Assembly (NCBI RefSeq): GCF_014648115.1
Contig: NZ_BMQM01000006.1
Span: 98,439-162,438, forward strand
Reading direction: 5' to 3'
Source: Deinococcus seoulensis
Lineage (GTDB): Bacteria > Deinococcota > Deinococci > Deinococcales > Deinococcaceae
Length of the DNA: 64,000 nucleotides
Shown here: in pieces, positions 1-12,937 of the stretch
How positions within the stretch are numbered: the first letter of the stretch is position 1
Layout: the number at the start of each line of letters is the position of its first letter
Notes under the pieces: model-generated
What the model saw: the letters and a program-made list of their open reading frames with translations, nothing else
Told to the model about the DNA's origin: nothing
The model's database searches: none
Translations under genes and position numbers: made by a program

Positions 1-2
1 CG

Positions 3-1475
<1,473 letters not shown>

Positions 1476-1546
1476 CGGGCAATAGAGAGTAGGGAGGGGT
1501 CAGCCGCCCAGGCCACCGACCCACTCCCCGCTCCCTGCAGCCCTCT

Positions 1547-2257
1547 TCAGCTGAACTTGCCGAGGTTCACGGGCACGGAGTACGCGCAGTTCGTGTCCGC
1601 CTCGGTGCGCAGCAGGAGGCTCACGGTGTCGCTGGCACCCAGCCCGGCCTTGAGGGGTTCGAAGTAGTACACCAGGGTGCCGCTCCAAGTGCCGCCTTCC
1701 TCCTTGAAGTCGTTCACGTAGGTGCTTTTCACGGGGGCGATCAGTTTGCCGTCTGCGCCTTTCAGGCGCACGAGGTACGCGCCGCGCGCCCGTTCACTCG
1801 GGAGGCCCTGCACGGCGATGTCGATGCGCAGTTGCCCGTCCGGGAGGCGTTTGCTGGCGTACTCGTCGGTCAGGGCGTCGGCCGCGCTGAGGTTCCTGAA
1901 GTTGTCGCGGGCGTCCTGCGCCTGGAAGAACAGCTGGTCGGCCTGTCCGCTGGCGGTCACGGTGACGGGTCGGCTGCCGCGCGCGTAGTCCTGCGGGGCG
2001 GCCAGCCAGTCGGCGACGCAGGCGGCCCCGCCGTCGAAGGCGGTCACGGCGCCCTCCCCGGCCTCGAACTGACCGTCCTTGACCTTCAGGCTGGTGATCA
2101 GGTACGTGGGGACCGGGTCGCGGCGGCCGTACGCGCCGTCGATGACGTTCCGGGCGGTGGTGTCTTCCAGTTTGGGAACCCAGGCGTGGGCGGGCGCGGC
2201 CAGCAGCGCGGCGAGGCCGAGGGTCAGGGTGAGGCGGGCGGGCTTGGGGATGAGCAT
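1547..2257 (-). CDS. secreted protein of unknown function
   Basis: No family recognised. The 236-residue product starts with a Sec signal peptide (LIPKPARLTLTLGLAALLA, then AAPAHA before AWVPKLED). The mature part is hydrophilic and beta-rich looking, with two cysteines (in GGAACVADW and TNCAYSV) that could form a disulfide in the envelope. I chose the ATG at 2257 because GGAGG lies 6 bases upstream; a longer frame reaches 2293 without a ribosome site. It lies about 130 bp downstream of the tonB-like gene on the same strand, so it may be the last gene of the exbB-exbD-tonB unit; a role in the same envelope system is inference only. Confidence 0.75.
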   Translation of the reverse strand: MLIPKPARLTLTLGLAALLAAPAHAWVPKLEDTTARNVIDGAYGRRDPVPTYLITSLKVKDGQFEAGEGAVTAFDGGAACVADWLAAPQDYARGSRPVTVTASGQADQLFFQAQDARDNFRNLSAADALTDEYASKRLPDGQLRIDIAVQGLPSERARGAYLVRLKGADGKLIAPVKSTYVNDFKEEGGTWSGTLVYYFEPLKAGLGASDTVSLLLRTEADTNCAYSVPVNLGKFS

Positions 2258-2388
2258 GGGGAACCTCCGGAAGGGGTGGTGGGGCAATGTCACTGGTCGG
2301 CGGGCAATGGTCGGCGTGCGTACCGAGCATGAGGTCAGGTGAACATGACGCGCACCTGACCGTGGGTGGGCGGGTCAGGTTGTGCCGC

Positions 2389-4461
2389 TCAGGTCTTGAG
2401 GTACACGACCCGGCAGGCCTGCCCGGCCGAGCGGAACTGCGCGGCGGCGCTGGCCGAGAGGGTCACGTCCGTGTACACCTTCGAGGTGGGCGCGTAGCGG
2501 TTGGACTGGATGCGGGCGGCCCTGACGCGGGTGATGTTCTTGAACGCGGACAGTTCGGCCTCGCTGGTCACGTAGGTGTGCAGGCTGCCCTCCTGCACGA
2601 GGCGGCTGCTGACGCCCTTGATGAGTGCGGCGTCCGGCCAGATCTGCGCGCCGCCCTCGGCGTACACGACGCTGGTCATGTCCCGCTGGAACGCCCCGAG
2701 GCCGCGCACGTCGATCACGACCGTGCAGGTCAGCGGGCGCGTCTCGCTGCCCTCGCCGCCGCCGCCGCGCGCGACCGTCCCGGCGGGCGCGGCGGGGGTC
2801 GCGGCCGCGCCGGTGCCGCCGGGGCCGGTGCGTGGGGCGGCGGTTGCCGGGCCGTCCGCGCCGGGCGTGGCGTCAGGACCGCTGCCGCCCCGACTGGCCT
2901 GCGCCGGTGCGGGCGCCTCTGCACCGGCGGGCGTGTTCCCGGCCGCGCTGCCCGGCGGGCGTGCAGCGGCGCTGGCAGGCGGCGCACTGGCATCAGGGTT
3001 GCTGTCACCCCCTGCCGGTGTGCGGGCCGGTGTGCGGGCAGCCGCGCCACCTGCGGGCGGGGCCGCCTCCGGGGTGGGGGCAGGCCGGGCCGCCGCCGCC
3101 GGGGCAGAGGGGGCCGCAGCCGGGGCGGCGGATGGGGTCACGGGGGCCGGTGCAGTGGGTGCCGGTTCAGAGGCGGCCGGGGTGGCCGCCGTGCCGGAAG
3201 GTGCCGTGCGGGGCGCAGCCGTGGCGGGCGCTGCCTGCGCGGGTGTCGGGGCCGGGGTGGGCCGCGCGGACGCCTGCGGGGCGCTGCCGGTCGCGTTTCC
3301 GGCGCTGGTGTCGCCGCTGGCCTGGGCACGGCCGGGCTGGGTGCGACTGGGCGCCGCCGGGTCCGGCGTGGTGACGGGCGACGCGTCCGGCAGGGTGGCG
3401 CGCGGGGCTGCCTCGGCGGGCGTGCCGGTGGCAGCCGGTCTGGACTGCGGGCGGGCCGGGATGGCCGTCACGGTCACCGGGTCCGGCGAGGCCGTGGGGC
3501 GGCCCGTTGCGGCGCGCGGCGCGGCGTCGGTGGGGGCGCTGCCGGGCGCGGCGTCCTCCCGGCGGGGCAGGGCCGCGACCGATGCGGGCGGAGCGGCGCT
3601 GGCGGGCGTGCGGGGCTGCACGGCCGCCTCCTGCGCCTGCGGGTCCGGGGTGGTCACGGCCGGGGTGCGCGCCGGAGCGGCTGGCACGTCCGGCGCGGTC
3701 GGCTGGGCAGCGGACTGCCCAGCGGACTGCGCAGAGGCGGTCACGGCGGGCACCGGGTCGGACGGCGTGCCCGATGGAGCCGCCGCCTGGGCCGCCGGAG
3801 GGGCCGGTTCTGCCGGTGCCGGAGTGACCGGGGGCGGGGTGATCGGGGTCGGGGTGATCGGCTCGGCCGCACTCTGCGCCGGGGGAACCGGTGCCGGGGT
3901 GGGGTCGGGCGTGGGGCGCGGGTTCGCCGGGCTGGGCTCGGAGGGCTGCGGGGTGACCGGGGCCGGACTGGCCGCGCGGGGGGCCGGGGCGGGCGCCCCG
4001 GCAGGCGCAGACGTGGAGGGCGCAGACGTGGGAGGCGCGGCCTCTGCGGTCGGCTGGGTGGGCGCGGGCGTGGGTTGCGGGGGGGGGGGGGGCGCCTCGG
4101 GTTGCGCGGCGGGTTGCGGTTCCGGCTGCTCGGGCTTCGACTGCTCGGGCTTCGACTGCTCGGGCTTCGACTGGGGTGCGGTGGTCTGCCGGGGCGCAGC
4201 GGTCACCCTGGACGTGGGGACCGGCACAGCGGCAGGTGGGGTACGGACAGCGGGCGGGGCGAGCGTGACGACCTCCATGGGCGCGGCGCTCAGGTCGGGC
4301 GTCCCGGCGTCCGGGAGCGGCTGGGGCCGCAGCAGCAGCAGGCCCGTCAGCAGGGCCGCGTGCACGGCGACGGCCACCACGCCCGCCCGGACCTGTTCGC
4401 GCCGTTCAGGTGAGGAGCGGCCAGGGCCACCCGTGGGGCCGGGACGCGGGGCGGTGGTCAC
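2389..4461 (-). CDS. TonB-like Pro/Ala-rich energy-transducer protein
   Basis: A 690-residue protein with one N-terminal membrane anchor (AGVVAVAVHAALLTGLLLL, about residues 25-45), a periplasmic Pro/Ala-rich linker of roughly 500 residues and a compact C-terminal domain of about 120 residues with two cysteines (LTCTVVIDVRG and GQACRVVYL). TonB links the ExbB/ExbD proton motor to outer-membrane transporters; assignment rests on the anchor, the linker and its place after exbD, whose stop overlaps this start (ATGA at 4458-4461). The C-terminal domain lacks a clear TonB signature, so a TolA-like or Deinococcus-specific part is possible. The linker is far longer than in usual TonB and holds three SKPEQ repeats and a C14 run coding for proline. 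Confidence 0.7.
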   Translation of the reverse strand: MTTAPRPGPTGGPGRSSPERREQVRAGVVAVAVHAALLTGLLLLRPQPLPDAGTPDLSAAPMEVVTLAPPAVRTPPAAVPVPTSRVTAAPRQTTAPQSKPEQSKPEQSKPEQPEPQPAAQPEAPPPPPQPTPAPTQPTAEAAPPTSAPSTSAPAGAPAPAPRAASPAPVTPQPSEPSPANPRPTPDPTPAPVPPAQSAAEPITPTPITPPPVTPAPAEPAPPAAQAAAPSGTPSDPVPAVTASAQSAGQSAAQPTAPDVPAAPARTPAVTTPDPQAQEAAVQPRTPASAAPPASVAALPRREDAAPGSAPTDAAPRAATGRPTASPDPVTVTAIPARPQSRPAATGTPAEAAPRATLPDASPVTTPDPAAPSRTQPGRAQASGDTSAGNATGSAPQASARPTPAPTPAQAAPATAAPRTAPSGTAATPAASEPAPTAPAPVTPSAAPAAAPSAPAAAARPAPTPEAAPPAGGAAARTPARTPAGGDSNPDASAPPASAAARPPGSAAGNTPAGAEAPAPAQASRGGSGPDATPGADGPATAAPRTGPGGTGAAATPAAPAGTVARGGGGEGSETRPLTCTVVIDVRGLGAFQRDMTSVVYAEGGAQIWPDAALIKGVSSRLVQEGSLHTYVTSEAELSAFKNITRVRAARIQSNRYAPTSKVYTDVTLSASAAAQFRSAGQACRVVYLKT
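4079..4092. repeat. homopolymer tract G14 (C14 on the coding strand)
   Basis: Fourteen G in a row inside the tonB-like coding frame, encoding consecutive prolines on the minus strand. Runs of this length slip during replication, so the gene may switch frame. Confidence 0.95.
4126..4170. repeat. 15-bp tandem repeat, three copies
   Basis: The unit CTGCTCGGGCTTCGA occurs three times head to tail in frame within the tonB-like gene, producing the repeated KPEQS residues of the linker. Confidence 0.95.
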
Positions 4462-4892
4462 GGCGTGCTCTCCCCCGCCGCGCCGTCCGGCTGGGTGCCG
4501 AGCGCCAGGCGGGAACCCCCGGCCTTCTTGATCTCGTCCATGACGCGCACGACCGTGCCGTAGTTCCCGCGTTCGTCGGCGCGCAGGCCCACCAGTCCGC
4601 CCGACGCTCTGGCCAGGGGTTCCAGGCGGCCGCCCAGGCGGGTCAGGGTGGTTTCCTGGCCGTTCAGGAACACCTTCCCGGTGCGGGTGACGCTCACGAT
4701 GGGCAGGTCCGGGGTTTCCTGCACGGTGCTGCTGGCGCGCGGCAGGTCCAGCGGCAGGGCGTTCTGCCGGGCGCCCAGGTTGCTGGTCAGGAAGAAGAAG
4801 ATCAGCAGCAGCAGCACGATGTCCACCATCGGCGCGAAGTCGAAGGTCACGGTGTCCGCGTCCTCCCGGAAGCGGCGGCGGGCGGCGCTCAC
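4458..4892 (-). CDS. exbD: ExbD/TolR-family biopolymer transport protein
   Basis: A 144-residue inner-membrane protein of the ExbB-ExbD proton motor that energises TonB (or TolA). The short cytosolic N-terminus (RRRFREDADTVTFDFAPMVD) is followed by one membrane helix (IVLLLLIFFFLTSNLG, about residues 28-44); the Asp in PMVDIVLLLLIFF is the proton-carrying residue conserved in the family. The periplasmic part contains the usual VSVTRTGKVFLNG segment. Length is normal. It overlaps the tonB-like gene by 4 bp and follows exbB by 37 bp, so the three form one operon. Family membership is clear; ExbD versus TolR is decided only by the TonB-like neighbour. Confidence 0.93.
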   Translation of the reverse strand: MSAARRRFREDADTVTFDFAPMVDIVLLLLIFFFLTSNLGARQNALPLDLPRASSTVQETPDLPIVSVTRTGKVFLNGQETTLTRLGGRLEPLARASGGLVGLRADERGNYGTVVRVMDEIKKAGGSRLALGTQPDGAAGESTP

Positions 4893-4929
4893 ACCGACCT
4901 CACGCCACTGGACTGCATGCGTTCAGACC

Positions 4930-5616
4930 TCACTGCGCCCCGCCGAAGTTCATGGCGACTTCCGGCAGCGGCGCGGCGGGCACGGCGGGACGGGTGGCGG
5001 GGGTGGGGCGGGTCAGCCAGCCGGGCAGGTCCTCGCGCACCTGTTCGGCCTGCAGGGCCAGCCGGTCGGCTTTCAGGCGCAGGGCGTTGCGGCACACGTA
5101 CGCGATGATCGCCACGACCAGCCCGGCCGCTGTGTTGACCAGCGCCTCACTGATCCCGGTGCCAAGCTGCGCGGGCGTGGGGTTGGTCGTCTGGCTGAAC
5201 ACCAGGAACGACCGCACCATGCCGATCACGGTGCCCAGCAGGCCCAGCAGCGGCCCGATCTGCGCGGCGGTGCCCAGAGCGCCCAGTCCGGCGTACAGGC
5301 GGGCGTCCTCGGTCAGCAGCGCGGACTGCATGGCGGCCTGCGCGGCGTCTGCGCCACGGTCGGCGCGGGCCAGTCCGGCCCGCAGGACCTGCGCGGCGGG
5401 GCTGGGGTGCGCGGCGCGGTCCACCTCGGCCAGCGCGGCGGCCGGGCCGCTCTCGGCGGTGACGGCGCGGGCGCGTTCGATCAGGGTGCGGGCGTCGGCG
5501 CCCATGCGGGACAGCGCCTGTGCGCGCGCGGCACTCAGGTACACGACGTACACGGACAGGGCCAGCAGCACCCACAACAGGGGTCCGGCGGCGCGGAAGA
5601 GGTCAATGACGTTCAT
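4930..5616 (-). CDS. exbB: ExbB/TolQ/MotA-family proton channel
   Basis: A 228-residue inner-membrane protein with three hydrophobic helices: one at the N-terminus (LLWVLLALSVYVVYLSA) and two near the C-terminus (IGPLLGLLGTVIGMVRSF and ISEALVNTAAGLVVAIIAY). The last two carry the family signature GLLGTVIGM and the EALxxTAAGLxVAI stretch with its conserved Thr. With ExbD it forms the ion-driven motor for TonB. I chose the ATG at 5616 because it leads directly into the first helix; 19 further in-frame codons upstream look like leader sequence. It is the first gene of the operon. Upstream lies about 250 bp shared with the divergent suf promoter. Confidence 0.92.
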   Translation of the reverse strand: MNVIDLFRAAGPLLWVLLALSVYVVYLSAARAQALSRMGADARTLIERARAVTAESGPAAALAEVDRAAHPSPAAQVLRAGLARADRGADAAQAAMQSALLTEDARLYAGLGALGTAAQIGPLLGLLGTVIGMVRSFLVFSQTTNPTPAQLGTGISEALVNTAAGLVVAIIAYVCRNALRLKADRLALQAEQVREDLPGWLTRPTPATRPAVPAAPLPEVAMNFGGAQ

Positions 5617-5833
5617 GTTCCCCACGGGTAGCACGCACGCGCGTGGCAAGCGTGAAAACGGCGTGCGCGGCACTCATGAGGAGAGGGGCTGGATGCGGTG
5701 TACGGGCAGCAGTGAGAGTCGAGAGCGGGCGGGACGTGGGGAGTGGGTCGGCGGCGAGGGCGTTCACGCGGCCAGAAGCAATCCTTATCCTGCCTGTGCC
5801 CTGCCTGCCCCGGCAGAATCCGCAGTGAATCAC

Positions 5834-5862
5834 TCGACTTTGCAGGCTGCGGCGGGTAAAAT
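5834..5862 (+). promoter_or_regulatory. candidate promoter of the suf operon
   Basis: TCGACT (5834-5839) and TAAAAT (5857-5862) with a 17-base spacer, 58 bases ahead of the sufC start, in a locally AT-rich stretch. The expected transcription start is about 5869. Confidence 0.55.
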
Positions 5863-5873
5863 AACCCGGTAAG

Positions 5874-5888
5874 TAGGAATCATTCCTA
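5874..5888. promoter_or_regulatory. 7-1-7 palindrome resembling a Fur-family operator
   Basis: TAGGAAT C ATTCCTA is a perfect inverted repeat with a one-base centre, the 7-1-7 layout of Fur/PerR/Zur boxes (TGATAATNATTATCA). It lies just after the predicted transcription start of sufC, a place suited to repression. The match to any one regulator is partial. Confidence 0.5.
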
Positions 5889-5919
5889 ACAAAACCCCCT
5901 GATTCCCGAAGGAGCCCGC

Positions 5920-6675
<756 letters not shown>

Positions 6676-6690
6676 ACCTGAAGCGCACGC

Positions 6691-7293
6691 GTGTCGCTTC
6701 TCCAGTGGTTGAACTCGACTGAAGCCGGATTTGTCTTCTATTTCCCCCTCGGGTTGCTCCTATGTCTCGCAATCGTCAGTACATACATCGCCGCCCGTAA
6801 GAAATGGTATTTCCTGCTGATCCTGCCCACACTCTGCATTGCCCTCTCTGTTACTTTGTTCAATTTCGTATTCTCTGAATATCAAAAGGCTACAAAGGCA
6901 CACTTCGACGCTATCACTCTCATATCGAAGAAGATTTTCAAAAGAGAGCCTGAGTCTTCCAGAATCCTCCTCTATCGAAATGCATTTGATATCGGAATAT
7001 TTTACTTCCAGGTAGACTTTTCTAGCGCTATGGAGGCTCGACTGGGCAAAGGCAAGGAATGGTTAGAATGTGAGCACGTTGCAGCAGGATCGGAATGCAG
7101 GGAATATGATTTTCAGCACTCAAATCCAAGCGATGGCGAGACTCCGTGCAGCATCGATCCAGAAAAAGCCTTCGCCGCTTCTCACACTCGAATAGGGTTC
7201 ACTGAGGAGCAATACGAGAAGAACGAATATTCCGATGCTTTCATCGTCAGAAACCCTGAGAAAACCGCCTATTGCTTCTACTGGAACAAATAA
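6691..7293 (+). CDS. AT-rich membrane protein inserted in the suf operon
   Basis: No family recognised. The 200-residue protein (GTG start) has two N-terminal membrane helices (about residues 14-33, FVFYFPLGLLLCLAIVS, and 41-62, FLLILPTLCIALSVTLF) and a hydrophilic remainder with cysteines at ECEHVAAGSECREY, TPCSID and TAYCFYW. Base use is unlike the neighbours: 6841-6900 has only 23 G/C in 60, while flanking suf genes run near two thirds GC, and A/T-ending codons are common. It starts 15 bp after sufC, and its stop is followed at once by the intact AAGGAGG of sufB. Transfer into the operon is the likely origin. The start codon is uncertain, as no ribosome site is visible. Confidence 0.75.
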   Translation: MSLLQWLNSTEAGFVFYFPLGLLLCLAIVSTYIAARKKWYFLLILPTLCIALSVTLFNFVFSEYQKATKAHFDAITLISKKIFKREPESSRILLYRNAFDIGIFYFQVDFSSAMEARLGKGKEWLECEHVAAGSECREYDFQHSNPSDGETPCSIDPEKAFAASHTRIGFTEEQYEKNEYSDAFIVRNPEKTAYCFYWNK

Positions 7294-7305
7294 AAGGAGG
7301 TCATC

Positions 7306-8712
<1,407 letters not shown>

Positions 8713-8790
8713 TCTTCCCTCGTCTGCCGGACCGGTCATGACGCGCCGGTCCGGCAGGCAGACGGATTCCATCACCGCGGCCGCAGGGCG

Positions 8791-8890
8791 ACCCCTCCGC
8801 CCCTCCGGGGCACCTCCCCTTGAGGGGAGGCCTGGTGTGCCCTGCCCCCCCCGGGGGGAGCTGGCCGCGCAGCGGACTGAGGGGTTCCCC
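8791..8890. repeat. GC-rich dispersed repeat with hairpins between sufB and sufD
   Basis: Contains the hairpin CCTCCCCTTGAGGGGAGG, a C9G6 run (CCCCCCCCC GGGGGG type) and GCGCAGCGGACTGAGGGG. Read on the minus strand it matches the order CCCCTCAGTC-GCTTCGC-like-CAGCTCCCC and the CTCCCCTCAAGGGGAG hairpin found at 46490-46535, so both belong to one repeat family. Confidence 0.6.
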
Positions 8891-8948
8891 CCGCCGGAGC
8901 AGCCGTGCTGCCTGGGGATGCCCGTAACAACGTAATCAAGGAGGGTTC

Positions 8949-10301
<1,353 letters not shown>

Positions 10302-10318
10302 GCGTCCCGTTTCCGGCG

Positions 10319-10346
10319 GCGGTCAGTTCCTGCGGGAGCTGACCGC
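10319..10346 (+). terminator. terminator after sufD
   Basis: Stem GCGGTCAG(TTCC) / (GGAG)CTGACCGC with a TGCG loop, 12 pairs, followed by TCTGCTTTG. It lies between the convergent sufD and the TPR gene. Confidence 0.75.
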
Positions 10347-10372
10347 TCTGCTTTGTCCGCTGCGCCTGCCCG

Positions 10373-11551
10373 TCACCACTTGCTGCCGCCGGAGTTGTCG
10401 CGGCGGGAGCTGCTGCGGCCACTGCTCCAGCTGCTGCGTTCACTTTTTCGCAGGCTGGACGGGCCACTGGTTTTCTTCTCCTCGGCGCGGCGTTTCGCTT
10501 CTGCCTGCTGGCGCGCCTGTTCTTTCGCGGCCTTCTCGGCTTCCTCGGCCGTGTACGCGGCGTGGGCGTCGTCGCTCTGCGCGGCGGCGTGCAGGCGGCG
10601 GTACGTGGCTTCCATCAGGGCGGCGCTGATGCGGTCAGCCAGGGCTTTCTCCTGCCATTCGATCACCTGCGCGGCCAGTTGCTCCAGTCGGGTGGCGCGG
10701 CGCTGCTCCTGCGGGGTGTCGCGGCGGGCCGCGGCGAGTTCCTGCTGCACCTGCCGGTCCAGATCGGCGGCCGTCAGGGTGGCCTTCTCGATGCGTGCGG
10801 CGCGGTTGGCAGCCTCCTCGGCGGCCATCTTCTGGCCTGCCCGGACGGCCCACCACACGAACCACACAAGGAACATCAGCAGCCCGACCCACCAGAACCG
10901 CCACGGCGACAGGGCCAGCGCCGGGCCGTCCAGGACAGGAGGCTGATTCTGCTGCAACGCCCGTTCCAGTGAGGCCAGCGACTCCGGGTCCGCGAATCCC
11001 AGACTGGGCGACAGGGCGCGTGCCTGTGCCAGCGCGGCGCGTGAGGTGTCCCACTGGCGGGCGAGGGCCTCGGTCATGGCGAGCAGGTAGTACGCCTTGG
11101 GGTCGTCCCCCTCAGCCAGCAGCACGTCGGCCAGCAGTCCGCGCGCGGCGGCCGGGTCGCGCAGCATGACCTGCTCTATGTCGCCCGGCGACTCGAAGGG
11201 CACGCCGAGTTCCTGCTCATCCCACTGCGGGAGCGTCTGGGCGCGGCTCAGGGCGGCGCGGGCCTCCGGGAGTCTCCCCTGCCGCGCCTGAATGCGCGCC
11301 AGCAGCAGCAGGGACCGCGCGGATTCCGGGTGCGCGGCCGAGGCGGCGCGGGCGGCGGTTTCGGCGTCGGTCAGGCGGCCCGCGTTCATCAGGACGATCA
11401 CCTCGTCCGGCGTGAGCAACTTCGCGGAGGCCTGAACGCTCCGGGCCACCTGCGCAGGCTGTAGCGGTGACACCAGGGTCGCCCCGGCGCCGGGCAGCAC
11501 AAGGGCGCCCGCGAGCAGGAGAGTCAGGATGAGCTGGGGCAGACGCTTCAC
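10373..11551 (-). CDS. TPR-repeat membrane protein with coiled coil and Ser-rich tail
   Basis: A 392-residue envelope protein of unknown role. Order: signal peptide or N-terminal anchor (LILTLLLAGALVLPGAGA), TPR-like helices at about 45-215 (AGRLTDAETAARAASAAHPE, GRLPEARAALSRAQTLPQ, KAYYLLAMTEALARQWDTSR), one membrane helix (WWVGLLMFLVWFVWWAV, about 235-252), a long charged coiled coil (about 255-360) and a Ser/Arg/Lys-rich end (SSWSSGRSSSRRD). TPRs usually bind partner proteins. I chose the GTG at 11551: a TACAGT box lies 7 bases upstream; a GTG 9 bases earlier is possible but would overlap that box. Its promoter is back to back with that of the ATP-grasp gene. Confidence 0.75.
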   Translation of the reverse strand: MKRLPQLILTLLLAGALVLPGAGATLVSPLQPAQVARSVQASAKLLTPDEVIVLMNAGRLTDAETAARAASAAHPESARSLLLLARIQARQGRLPEARAALSRAQTLPQWDEQELGVPFESPGDIEQVMLRDPAAARGLLADVLLAEGDDPKAYYLLAMTEALARQWDTSRAALAQARALSPSLGFADPESLASLERALQQNQPPVLDGPALALSPWRFWWVGLLMFLVWFVWWAVRAGQKMAAEEAANRAARIEKATLTAADLDRQVQQELAAARRDTPQEQRRATRLEQLAAQVIEWQEKALADRISAALMEATYRRLHAAAQSDDAHAAYTAEEAEKAAKEQARQQAEAKRRAEEKKTSGPSSLRKSERSSWSSGRSSSRRDNSGGSKW

Positions 11552-11558
11552 GCTCTGC

Positions 11559-11564
11559 ACTGTA
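11559..11564 (-). promoter_or_regulatory. leaderless -10 box, TPR gene
   Basis: TACAGT on the minus strand, 7 bases before the GTG at 11551; no Shine-Dalgarno is present. Confidence 0.55.
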
Positions 11565-11589
11565 CGTCCCGCCGCGCCCGCACGCCGCC

Positions 11590-11595
11590 TACACT
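11590..11595 (+). promoter_or_regulatory. leaderless -10 box, ATP-grasp gene
   Basis: TACACT with 6 bases to the ATG at 11602; no Shine-Dalgarno is present. Confidence 0.65.
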
Positions 11596-11601
11596 GACGG
11601 A

Positions 11602-12372
11602 ATGCGCGTCGTGTTCCCGGCGGATTACTTCAACCCTCGTCAGCCCGATGAGACCTTTGCCGCCCAGGCAGAAGCGTTTGCCGGGCGGGGGTGGTCGGTG
11701 TCCACCTGTGCCCTTGATGGTGACCGGGTGTTCCGGCCGGCGCTGATGCCGGGCGAGACAGTGCTGTACCGGGGCTGGATGCTGGACGGTGCCGGTTACC
11801 GGGCATTTGTGGATGCCGTGCAGGGGGCGGGGGCGTGGGTGATGACCTCGCCAGAGGCGTATCTGGCGGCGCATCACCTTCTGCGCTGGGCGCCGCTCCT
11901 GGCGGATGTGACGCCGGAAACGGTGTGTTTCACGGACCTGAGCGACCTTCCGCCCCAGTTAGAGCAGCTGGGCTGGGACGGCTTTTTCGTGAAGGACTTC
12001 GTGAAGTCACTGAAGACCGGGGCGGGCAGCGTCATCACGCGCTCTGATCAGATTGGGGAACTGCTGGAGCGCATGGCGCACTTCCGGGGGCAGATTGAGG
12101 GTGGGGTGTGCGTGCGCCGCGTGGAGGATCTGGACCCGGCGTCGGAGGCGCGGTTCTTCGTGAGGGCGGGCCGGGCGTTCAGCGCGGACAGTGAGGGGGT
12201 GCCGGAACTGGTTCGCCTTGTAGCGGGGCGCATCCCGTCACCTTTCTTCTCTGTGGATATCGCCCGGCGCGCGGATGGTGTGTGGCGCGTGGTGGAGGTC
12301 GGGGACGGGCAGGTGTCTGATCTGGTGGGCTGGACGCCGGAGCAGTTCATGACCGTATGGGAGGGCGCGTGA
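11602..12372 (+). CDS. ATP-grasp domain protein (DUF4343-like)
   Basis: A 256-residue cytosolic protein. The C-terminal half looks like an ATP-grasp fold: GFFVKDFVKSLKTGAGSVI holds the nucleotide-binding lysines, VCVRRVEDLD and EARFFVRAGRAFS resemble the central strands, and DIARRADGVWRVVEVGDGQVSDL is the closing Asp/Glu metal-binding strand. ATP-grasp enzymes ligate a carboxylate to an amine or thiol through an acyl phosphate; the substrates here are unknown. The N-terminal part (VVFPADYFNPRQPDETFAAQ) resembles DUF4343 proteins, also found in phages. The start is set by a TACACT box 6 bases upstream. It stands alone, divergent from the TPR gene and convergent with the next. Confidence 0.7.
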   Translation: MRVVFPADYFNPRQPDETFAAQAEAFAGRGWSVSTCALDGDRVFRPALMPGETVLYRGWMLDGAGYRAFVDAVQGAGAWVMTSPEAYLAAHHLLRWAPLLADVTPETVCFTDLSDLPPQLEQLGWDGFFVKDFVKSLKTGAGSVITRSDQIGELLERMAHFRGQIEGGVCVRRVEDLDPASEARFFVRAGRAFSADSEGVPELVRLVAGRIPSPFFSVDIARRADGVWRVVEVGDGQVSDLVGWTPEQFMTVWEGA

Positions 12373-12375
12373 TCC

Positions 12376-12792
12376 TTACAGTTCGATCTCGCCGTCTTCC
12401 TCGCCCCACCAGTTCACGCGCCGGGCTTTCACTTCGATCATGGTCAGGCCGGGGGTGTCCAGGCCTTCCTTGAACCACTGCGTGAGTTGCTCCTGCCAGT
12501 GCTGCTGCATGGCGTCGCGGTCGGTGGTCAGGGTGGCCTCGCCCTGCACGGCCACGAACAGGAACTCCTTCTCGGCGCGGAAGTTCAGTTGCACGTGCCT
12601 GTTCTTCCCGATGTCTCTGGCGGTGCGGGAGTCCGCCCAGGTGAAGAAGTAGCTGGTGCCGTTGTACTCGACCTCGCCGTTGTTGCTCATGGGTCTGGAG
12701 GCGAGGCGGCCGTAGCTGGTGACGGTGGTCATCAGGCACAGGTCCAGGCCGCGCATCTTGCGGGCCAGCTGGGTCATCTTCTGGTCGGGCAT
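12376..12792 (-). CDS. pyridoxamine 5'-phosphate oxidase-like (FMN split-barrel) protein
   Basis: A 138-residue single-domain split-barrel protein of the general stress protein 26 / PNPOx-like kind, which bind FMN or F420 and reduce or sense small molecules. Supporting stretches: LCLMTTVTSYGRLASRPM at the N-terminus, YFFTWADSRTARDIGKNRHVQLNF (the strand-helix typical of flavin binding) and FLFVAVQGEATLTTDRDAMQQHW. The family often has RPM and the WF/TW residues seen here. The ATG at 12792 has GGAAGG 4-5 bases upstream. It is 3 bp from the convergent ATP-grasp gene. The substrate is unknown. Confidence 0.82.
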   Translation of the reverse strand: MPDQKMTQLARKMRGLDLCLMTTVTSYGRLASRPMSNNGEVEYNGTSYFFTWADSRTARDIGKNRHVQLNFRAEKEFLFVAVQGEATLTTDRDAMQQHWQEQLTQWFKEGLDTPGLTMIEVKARRVNWWGEEDGEIEL

Positions 12793-12937
12793 GCCTTCCA
12801 CGCTACGGGGCGGGATGGGCAGGCGGGTGGGCGGGCGTTCATGCAGTGAGGAGGGGGCCTTCATGCGGCCTTGCGCGGCCAGGGCATTTGCGGGTGGGCG
12901 TGCACTTCGCGGGGGCAGCGCGGGGTATCAAGGGCGC

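Noticed and set aside
2287..4531. Long open frames on the plus strand opposite the tonB-like gene (over 650 codons)
   Set aside because: They are Gly/Arg- or Ala/Gly-rich shadows of a Pro/Ala-rich gene in very GC-rich DNA, have no domain, and the minus-strand frame has the anchor helix and operon context.
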